DNA of 11,709 bases from Acidobacteriota bacterium (GTDB taxonomy: Bacteria; Acidobacteriota; Thermoanaerobaculia; Multivoradales; JAHZIX01). Positions 6,672 through 11,709 of this stretch are shown piece after piece. The position numbers and the translations under genes were made by a program. Below the pieces are notes generated by a model. That model was given only the letters and a program-made list of their open reading frames with translations, was not told the origin of the DNA and made no database searches. The DNA is taken from positions 1 to 11,709 of the forward strand of contig JAGQSE010000709.1 in assembly GCA_020439725.1 (NCBI GenBank). The letters are read 5' to 3'. Each line of letters begins with the position of its first letter. Within the stretch, counting starts at the first letter, position 1.

Positions 6672-7970
6672 ATGAGGAAGTTCATCGCCTCTTTCGCCAT
6701 CGCCGGCCTCCTGGTGCTCGGCGGTCAGGCGTTCGCTGAGATCGGCGCCATCGACGCCGTCCCGGCTGCGACCCTGCTGCTGCCCTACTTCCAGGTTGAT
6801 CCGGCCGGTGGCCAGACCACCCTGTTCTCGATCAACAACGCGTCGGCCGCCCCGGCCCTGGCCCACGTCACCCTGTGGACCGACCTGTCGCGCCCGACCC
6901 TCGACTTCGACATCTACCTCACCGGTTACGATGTCGTCACCATCAACCTGGGCGACATCTTCGCGACCGGCGCGATCCCGCAGACCGGCCCGAACTACGA
7001 TCCGGGTGACGACTCCATCAGCCCCGACGCTCCGGGTGAGTTCTCCTTCCCCGACGTCAACTTCCCGGGCTGCGCCTTCCCGCTGCCGGCCAACATCCCG
7101 TCCTCGCTGCTCAACTACATCCGCGCTCTGCACTCCGGCGGCCCCGCTCCGGCTGGCTTCGCCAACGCGGGTCTCTGCGGTGGCGTCGACCATGGTGATG
7201 GCATCTACCGTGGCTACCTGACCGTTGACGTCGTCAACGCCTGCTCGCTCGAGTTCCCGGCCAACCCCGGTTACTTCATCAACGGCGGCCAGGGCATCGC
7301 TGCCAACGACAACGTGCTCTGGGGTGACTACTTCTGGGTCGACGCGGCCAACAACTTCGCCCAGGGCGATGAGCTGGTCCACATCGAGGCCACCGACACC
7401 GGCTTCTGGACGCCTGGTGACTACACCTTCTACGGCCGCTACGTCGGCTACGACGCCAGCGACAACCGCGAGCCGCTCGCGACCACCTGGGCTTCCCGCT
7501 ACTTCAGCGGCACCGTCGGTGTGTTCGACGACGACTCCGACATCATCTGCTGGCGTGACACCGGTCGGGACGAGAGCGGGTTCTTCACCTGCGGCACCAC
7601 CCCGGCTCCGTTCCCGCTGTCGCAGAACCAGATCGTGATCTTCGACGAGCAGGAGAACCCGGTCGTCGTGCAGGGCTCGCCCTTCTCGCCGCCGCCGGTG
7701 GGCCAGGAGTTCACTCCTTGCCCGTGGGAAGCCACTCGCGCCAACGCGAGCGACTTCGGCAGCATCTTCGACTTCGGCTGGTTCTACCTGAACCTCAACA
7801 CCACCACCGGCAGCCTGGTCGACCCGATCAAGCAGTCGCACGTGACCACGGTCCACAGCGCCGCTGGCCTGTTCAGTGTCGGCTTCCAGGCCGTCCACCT
7901 CGACAGCGCGCTGGCCAAGACCTTCACGGTCACCACCGCTCCGTCCGACGTGCTCCTGCCCATCGAGTAA
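6672..7970 (+). CDS. Exported six-cysteine protein of unknown family, tandem copy 1
   Basis: A 432-residue protein I cannot assign to a named family. Residues 1-22 form a signal peptide (MRK head, hydrophobic core, AFA cleavage site), and the mature chain begins EIGAIDAVPAATLLLPYF. No transmembrane segment follows. Six cysteines (134, 169, 191, 293, 307, 350) are all conserved in the neighbouring copy, allowing up to three disulphides outside the cytoplasm. The chain is rich in Asn, Asp, Gly, Pro and aromatics with alternating strands (for example AHVTLWTDLS, DYTFYGRYVGY, QIVIFDEQEN), suggesting an all-beta fold; no catalytic motif is evident. The ATG at 6672 is preferred over upstream in-frame codons because GGAG lies before it and the signal peptide begins there. 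Codon choice is extreme: all 15 Tyr codons are TAC. With the near-consensus promoter and strong terminator this implies very high expression. Likely an abundant surface or extracellular structural protein (inference). Confidence 0.93.
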   Translation: MRKFIASFAIAGLLVLGGQAFAEIGAIDAVPAATLLLPYFQVDPAGGQTTLFSINNASAAPALAHVTLWTDLSRPTLDFDIYLTGYDVVTINLGDIFATGAIPQTGPNYDPGDDSISPDAPGEFSFPDVNFPGCAFPLPANIPSSLLNYIRALHSGGPAPAGFANAGLCGGVDHGDGIYRGYLTVDVVNACSLEFPANPGYFINGGQGIAANDNVLWGDYFWVDAANNFAQGDELVHIEATDTGFWTPGDYTFYGRYVGYDASDNREPLATTWASRYFSGTVGVFDDDSDIICWRDTGRDESGFFTCGTTPAPFPLSQNQIVIFDEQENPVVVQGSPFSPPPVGQEFTPCPWEATRANASDFGSIFDFGWFYLNLNTTTGSLVDPIKQSHVTTVHSAAGLFSVGFQAVHLDSALAKTFTVTTAPSDVLLPIE

Positions 7971-8012
7971 CTCGATTCCAGGCAGGTGAGGCGTCACTGA
8001 CGTGACGACACC

Positions 8013-8050
8013 AAGAGGGGACGAGCCTTTCGGGGCTCGTCCCCTTTGTT
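8013..8050 (+). terminator. Strong terminator after tandem copy 1
   Basis: A perfect 12-bp stem, AGGGGACGAGCC (8016-8027) with GGCTCGTCCCCT (8034-8045), a 6-nt loop TTTCGG and a T-rich tail (TTTGTTTCGTTT). It lies 45 nt after the stop. A smaller inverted repeat, CGTCAC-N4-GTGACG (7992-8007), precedes it. It should insulate copy 1 from copy 2. Confidence 0.92.
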
Positions 8051-8153
8051 TCGTTTCAGCACCGGTTCCCTCCGCCACGCACCGCGACACGCCCCACTCC
8101 ACCACCCCGTCGTTTCAAGGATCTCGGTGGTTTCGCGGGATCCCTTGCCTGGG

Positions 8154-8165
8154 TTTTGCTACAAT
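8154..8165 (+). promoter_or_regulatory. Extended -10 promoter for tandem copy 2
   Basis: TTTTGCTACAAT: TGC immediately before TACAAT (8160-8165, 5 of 6). No good -35 is found at 16-18 nt, as expected for extended -10 promoters. The start would be near 8172, giving a leader of about 135 nt. Expression is probably weaker than from 6342. Confidence 0.5.
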
Positions 8166-8199
8166 CGCATAGAAGTGGCCAGGGAATTGGGAATGCGAT
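8164..8199 (+). promoter_or_regulatory. Inverted repeat spanning the proposed start site
   Basis: ATCGCAT (8164-8170) and ATGCGAT (8193-8199) form a perfect 7-bp inverted repeat with a 22-nt centre, beginning at the end of the -10 element. It could be an operator or a 5'-end RNA stem; chance is not excluded. Confidence 0.3.
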
Positions 8200-8306
8200 C
8201 CAGGGTAGGACCGGGTGCTGATGCTCCGACTGCCCTCGAGAAGCTTGTCGGTGGCCGGGGCTGAACCCGATCGCCGGTTCGGGAACGAGAGATGGAGATC
8301 CAGATC

Positions 8307-9596
8307 ATGAAGCACGTCCTCCTTAGCCTCCTGCTGGTCGGCACCACCGCGCAAGCGTCGCTCGCCGAAATTGGCGCCATCGACGCCGTCCCGGCCGCCA
8401 CGCTTCTGCTGCCGTACTTCGAGGTGGACTCGGTCCCGGGCGGTCCAGCCACCCTCTTCTCGATCAACAACGCTTCCGCGGCACCGGCTCTCGCCCACGT
8501 CACCTTGTGGACCGATCTGTCGCGCCCGACGTTGGACTTCGACGTCTATCTGACGGGCTATGACGTCGTCACGATCAACTTGGGAGATCTCTTCGCCACC
8601 GGCGCCATCCCGCAGACCGGTCCGAACTTCGATCCGGGCGACGACGCCATCACCCCGGGAGCCCCTGGTGACTTCTCCCTGCCCGACGTCAACTTCCCGG
8701 GCTGTACCTTCCCGCTGCCCGCTCAGATACCGGTTTCGCTCCAGAACTACATTCGGGCTCTCCACTCCGGCGGCCCGGCGCCAGGGGGCTTCGCCAACGC
8801 GGGCCTGTGCGGGGGCATCGATCATGCCGACGGCATCTATCGCGGCTATGTGACCATCGATGTCGCCAACGCCTGCTCGCTCGAATTTCCGGCGAATCCC
8901 GGCTATTTCGTCAACGGGGGCCAGGGTATAGCCGCCAACGACAACGTGCTGTGGGGTGACTACTTCCTTGTGGATCCGGGGAACAACTTCGCCCAGGGCG
9001 ACCCGCTGGTTCATATCGAAGCCGCGAACGCCGGCTTCTGGTCTCCTGGTGACTACACCTTCTATGGCCGCTACGTAGGCTTTGACGCCAGCGACAACCG
9101 AGAGCCGCTGGCGACCCTTTGGGCCGCGCGCTATTTCGCCGGCACCGTAGACACCTTCGACGAAGAATCCAGCATCATCTGCTGGCGCGATACTGGCCGC
9201 GACGAGAGCGGCTTCTTCACCTGTGGCACGACCCCGTCCCCGTTTCCCCTCGGCATCAACCAGACGGTCGTCTTCGACGAGCAAGAGAACCTCGTGGTGT
9301 CCGAGACGTCGCCGTTCTCTCCTCCCCCGATCCTGCCCGACTTCATTCCTTGCCCGTGGGAGGCAACGCGTGAGACAGCGAGCAGGTTCGGCAGTATCTT
9401 CGACTTCGGCTGGATCTATCTCAACCTCAACACGATCGTTGGCAGTCCGTCCGACCCGGTCAAGCAGTCCTTCGTCACCACCGCACACAGCGCTTCCGGG
9501 CTGTTCAGCGTCGGCTACCAGGCGGTCCACTACGACAGCGCCTTGGACAAGAGGTTCCAGGTGACCGTAGAACCAAGGGACGAGCTCCTGCCGTAG
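8307..9596 (+). CDS. Exported six-cysteine protein of unknown family, tandem copy 2
   Basis: A 429-residue paralogue of the preceding gene, about 80% identical by eye over the mature chain, with one clear single-residue indel near the start (SVPGGPAT against PAGGQTT) and all six cysteines kept. Residues 1-20 form a signal peptide (MKH head, hydrophobic core, SLA before EIGAID). ATG at 8307 is preferred over the in-frame ATG at 8292 because GGAG (8294-8297) then lies 9 nt upstream and the signal peptide starts cleanly. Differences cluster in short loops (after EQEN, after PFSPPP, after NLNT) while long blocks such as NGGQGIAANDNVLWGDYF are unchanged, typical of a conserved fold with variable loops. 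Codon choice is ordinary: 8 of 15 Tyr codons are TAT. It has its own promoter and a downstream hairpin, so the pair are separate units rather than an operon. Function unknown; probably the minor form of the same structural or binding protein. Confidence 0.93.
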   Translation: MKHVLLSLLLVGTTAQASLAEIGAIDAVPAATLLLPYFEVDSVPGGPATLFSINNASAAPALAHVTLWTDLSRPTLDFDVYLTGYDVVTINLGDLFATGAIPQTGPNFDPGDDAITPGAPGDFSLPDVNFPGCTFPLPAQIPVSLQNYIRALHSGGPAPGGFANAGLCGGIDHADGIYRGYVTIDVANACSLEFPANPGYFVNGGQGIAANDNVLWGDYFLVDPGNNFAQGDPLVHIEAANAGFWSPGDYTFYGRYVGFDASDNREPLATLWAARYFAGTVDTFDEESSIICWRDTGRDESGFFTCGTTPSPFPLGINQTVVFDEQENLVVSETSPFSPPPILPDFIPCPWEATRETASRFGSIFDFGWIYLNLNTIVGSPSDPVKQSFVTTAHSASGLFSVGYQAVHYDSALDKRFQVTVEPRDELLP

Positions 9597-9632
9597 ATCT
9601 GGCGGGCGCCGCGCGAGCCTGTCGAACAGCCC

Positions 9633-9669
9633 CCGAGTCTTCGGCCCGGTCTCAGGGCCGAGGACTCGG
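9633..9669 (+). terminator. Long hairpin after tandem copy 2, probable terminator
   Basis: A 15-bp stem (9633-9647 with 9655-9669) containing a single T-G wobble, with a 7-nt loop GGTCTCA. It starts 37 nt after the stop at 9596. No T tract follows, so it may end transcription with Rho or protect the 3' end rather than act as a classical intrinsic terminator. Confidence 0.6.
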
Positions 9670-9857
9670 AATCGCAAGGAGAGCGATCCTTCGGCGACCA
9701 GAATGCCCGCGAGATTGGCAGTGCGCTAGGCTGCTGCAGCATAACTCTCGCGCCCGGCCGATGGCTCGAGCCGCCAGGGGCCAAAGAGCCCGGACCCCCA
9801 AAACAAGCACCTCTGAGGCCGCCCACACCACAACCTCGACCAGAATCCCTACTTCTC

Positions 9858-9886
9858 TTGCACCCGCCAGGTCGTTTTGCTATAAA
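9858..9886 (+). promoter_or_regulatory. Promoter of propeller/PKD copy 2
   Basis: TTGCAC (9858-9863), a 17-nt spacer and TATAAA (9881-9886, 5 of 6), with TGC before the -10 making it extended as well. Start would be near 9893 and the leader about 125 nt. It shares the core GTTTTGCTAYAA with the promoter at 8154. Confidence 0.68.
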
Positions 9887-10016
9887 AGCATCTCGGCCCG
9901 ACGTTCAGCCTGTTCCGCGCGTACTCCTGAGCGCGCCAGCTACCGAAGTGCATCGCGCAGCGCTGAACCGGCACGGAGAAACTCTTAGGACCTCATCCAG
10001 AGGAGCCCACCTCGTT

Positions 10017-11709
10017 ATGAGACTTGCCCTCCGACGCACCGCCTCCGCGGCCCCCACGTTGTCCGCCCTCGCTCTGCTCGCTCTCGTTTCGTTCGCAAGC
10101 CCGGCTCACGCCCAGTGCGACGGCAACGCCTGTACTTATGCCGCGTGCGCCAGCCCGGCCCGGGGAGTCCCGTCCGGGCTCTGGGGCGAGCTCCGACCTA
10201 CAGACATGGGGATGCTGCCCGCGAATCGGGACTCCACGGACTTCGACGGAGGCAGTTCGTTCGAGATCAACCCCTACTGGCTCAACCTCGACGTCGAGCA
10301 GGGCTATGTCTTCGCCGCGACGACCATGCGAGTCCAGATCTGGGACGTTCAGTCTTCCCCGGCCTCGCCGACGCTCAAGTTCGACCGCGGGATCAACTCC
10401 GCCGGCCTGATCTGGGCAGCGGACGGCCACGCCTTCTGGGTCTTCGAGGACGTAGACGCTCCGCCGAACAAGACCGATCGCATGGCGATCGTGGGCCGCT
10501 ATGGGGTGGGCATCGCGATCTACGACACCTCCGACAAGATGAATCCGTCGATCAAGTACCAGGACAACGGTCCCGGTGCGACACCGAGCCGGAACGCCAA
10601 AGCCGTCTATGCCACGACCATCGGCGGCGTCGACTACGCCTTCATCGCTGCCGATGCGCAGGGCGGCGTCTATGCCTACAACATGACCGCGGCGATGAAT
10701 CTGCCTGTGCGCTGCAACGAGAAGCAACCCGGCGGCACGGTCTGTCCCGGTGTCTACCTCGGCAAGATCGGCTCGCGCACCAGCGCAAACTTCATCGACG
10801 GTGCCGGCGACTACATCGTCGTTAGCTCGAAGTTCTCGCCCAAGGGCATCGAGATCTGGAAGGTCACGAACCCTGCGGCACCGCAGCTCGTGATGAGCGG
10901 CCTCACGAGCGACTCGATCTATGGTGTGGCCATGTGGAAGAGCGGCGCGAGCTACTACCTCGCTCTCCGAACCGGGGGATCGACGGGCCAGGGGCGGATC
11001 TACAACGTCAGCTGTATCGCCAACGGTTCGTGCTCGCCCGGTAGCCCGATCTGGACCCAGAGTATGCCGTCGAACGGTGACCCGCAGGTGACGTACTCGG
11101 TGGGTTCGGGCAACACTCCGTACGTCTACTTCGGTGACTCGAACTACTGCCTGTCGGGCAACCAGAACGAATGGCTTTTCGACGTCACGAGCCCGAGCAA
11201 CCCGGTCGACATCACGCCGCCGGGCACCATCAACGATGGCGGCGAGCAGGTGAGCTATTGGGGCTGGTACTACCGCCAGAACGGCGTCCACGGCTTCAAC
11301 CGCATCGCGCCTCGCAGCGGTAAGTTCTATAACAATTTCTTCTATCGCGCGGCGCACGGCATCTTCGACGTCCACGAGCGGACCGGCGGCAGCCCCCCGG
11401 TAGCCAACTTCTCCTGGAGCCCGACCCAGGTCTACCCGGGCACCTCGGTGAGCTTCACCGACACCTCGACGGGCAACCCGCTGACGCGGGATTGGGACTT
11501 CCTCCCCGACGGTGTGCCGTCGTCCTCGACGGACCGCAACCCGACGGGGATCACCTTCGGCACCGCCGGCAATAAGAGCATCACCCTGGCCGTGATGAAC
11601 ACCAACGGCTCCGATAGCGAAACCAAGACGCTCACCGTGCTGCCGCCGGAGCCCAACGTACCCAGCGTTACGGCCAGCCCGAATCCCGCGCTGCTCTGCC
11701 AGCCGATCA
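10017..11709 (+). CDS. Exported beta-propeller/PKD protein, copy 2 (cut by window end)
   Basis: The frame is open from ATG at 10017 to the window edge, giving 564 codons with no stop. It is a paralogue of the minus-strand gene ending at 1298, roughly 70% identical by eye from the mature N-terminus on. Residues 1-33 form a signal peptide (MRLALRR head, Leu/Ala core, AHAQ). The C-x4-C-x4-C cluster recurs at C34, C39, C44. Propeller-like strands occupy about 55-455 (VQIWDV, IAIYDT, VYAYNM, IEIWKV, RIYNVSC) and end in the strongly shared block SYWGWYYRQNGVHGFNR. The first PKD module covers about 460-545 (RDWDF, LTVLPPEP), and a second Ig-like module begins at the edge, as in copy 1. AGAGGAG (9999-10005) precedes the ATG by 11 nt, slightly far. 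By analogy about 390 more residues and a FESG tail may lie beyond the window. Function unknown; surface or matrix role inferred. Confidence 0.92.
   Translation, partial: MRLALRRTASAAPTLSALALLALVSFASPAHAQCDGNACTYAACASPARGVPSGLWGELRPTDMGMLPANRDSTDFDGGSSFEINPYWLNLDVEQGYVFAATTMRVQIWDVQSSPASPTLKFDRGINSAGLIWAADGHAFWVFEDVDAPPNKTDRMAIVGRYGVGIAIYDTSDKMNPSIKYQDNGPGATPSRNAKAVYATTIGGVDYAFIAADAQGGVYAYNMTAAMNLPVRCNEKQPGGTVCPGVYLGKIGSRTSANFIDGAGDYIVVSSKFSPKGIEIWKVTNPAAPQLVMSGLTSDSIYGVAMWKSGASYYLALRTGGSTGQGRIYNVSCIANGSCSPGSPIWTQSMPSNGDPQVTYSVGSGNTPYVYFGDSNYCLSGNQNEWLFDVTSPSNPVDITPPGTINDGGEQVSYWGWYYRQNGVHGFNRIAPRSGKFYNNFFYRAAHGIFDVHERTGGSPPVANFSWSPTQVYPGTSVSFTDTSTGNPLTRDWDFLPDGVPSSSTDRNPTGITFGTAGNKSITLAVMNTNGSDSETKTLTVLPPEPNVPSVTASPNPALLCQPI

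Larger units (their letters stand above)
9597..10016 (+). other. Intergenic region before propeller/PKD copy 2
   Basis: 420 bases without a supported gene. From left to right it holds a long hairpin (9633-9669), about 190 bases in which I see only weak promoter-like words, a good promoter (9858-9886) and a leader of about 125 nt ending in AGAGGAG before the ATG at 10017. Confidence 0.7.

Noticed and set aside
6666..9677. Long open frames of 479 and 520 codons antisense to the two tandem genes, whose translations resemble each other
   Set aside because: Their mutual similarity is a mirror of the paralogy of the sense genes. The sense frames have signal peptides, ribosome sites, promoters and terminators in the right places, while the antisense products are low-complexity Val/Asp/Arg/Gly chains.
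9715..9743. TTGGCA followed by CATAAC-like word as an extra promoter
   Set aside because: The spacer would be 18-19 nt with a poor -10, and a much better promoter lies at 9858.
9993..11375. 460-codon open frame antisense to propeller/PKD copy 2, resembling the antisense of copy 1 (2777-3322)
   Set aside because: The resemblance again mirrors the paralogy of the sense genes. No domain or ribosome site supports it.

Overview
The window is GC-rich bacterial DNA (roughly two thirds G+C by eye) with conventional Shine-Dalgarno sites, sigma70-like promoters and hairpin-plus-T terminators. The genes point to a Gram-negative with a large secretome: PKD and beta-propeller proteins, FG-GAP repeats, and a C-terminal FESGDTSNW-type tail. 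I associate that mix with Acidobacteriota (Thermoanaerobaculia-like) or neighbouring lineages. This is inference from protein style only; no rRNA or phylogenetic marker is present. I see no tRNA, rRNA, CRISPR array, insertion sequence, transposase or phage gene.

Layout. (1) 72-1084, minus strand: a two-gene housekeeping unit, a beta-class carbonic anhydrase followed by a small cupin that appears translationally coupled. (2) 1236-4159, minus strand: a 953-residue exported beta-propeller/PKD protein with its own terminator. (3) 4160-4578: a divergent control region with candidate promoters in both directions and a perfect dyad. (4) 4579-6318, plus: an exported protein with seven calcium-loop FG-GAP repeats. 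(5) 6319-6671: a near-consensus promoter and a roughly 290-nt leader. (6) 6672-7970 and 8307-9596, plus: two tandem paralogues (about 80% identical by eye) of a six-cysteine exported protein that I cannot assign to a named family; each is followed by a strong hairpin. (7) 10017 to the window end, plus: a second copy of the propeller/PKD protein, cut by the window edge.

How they fit. The five genes from 1298 to the right edge all carry N-terminal signal peptides. They look like a surface or extracellular module: two propeller/PKD paralogues in opposite orientation flank an FG-GAP propeller and the tandem six-cysteine pair. The first tandem copy has a near-consensus promoter, a long leader, a strong terminator and strongly biased codons (15 of 15 Tyr codons TAC). 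It is therefore probably one of the most abundant exported proteins of the cell; the second copy lacks that bias. No enzyme active site was recognised in the module, so a structural, adhesive or binding role is more likely than catalysis. That is inference. The module, and the tandem pair in particular, is the best candidate here for undescribed biology.
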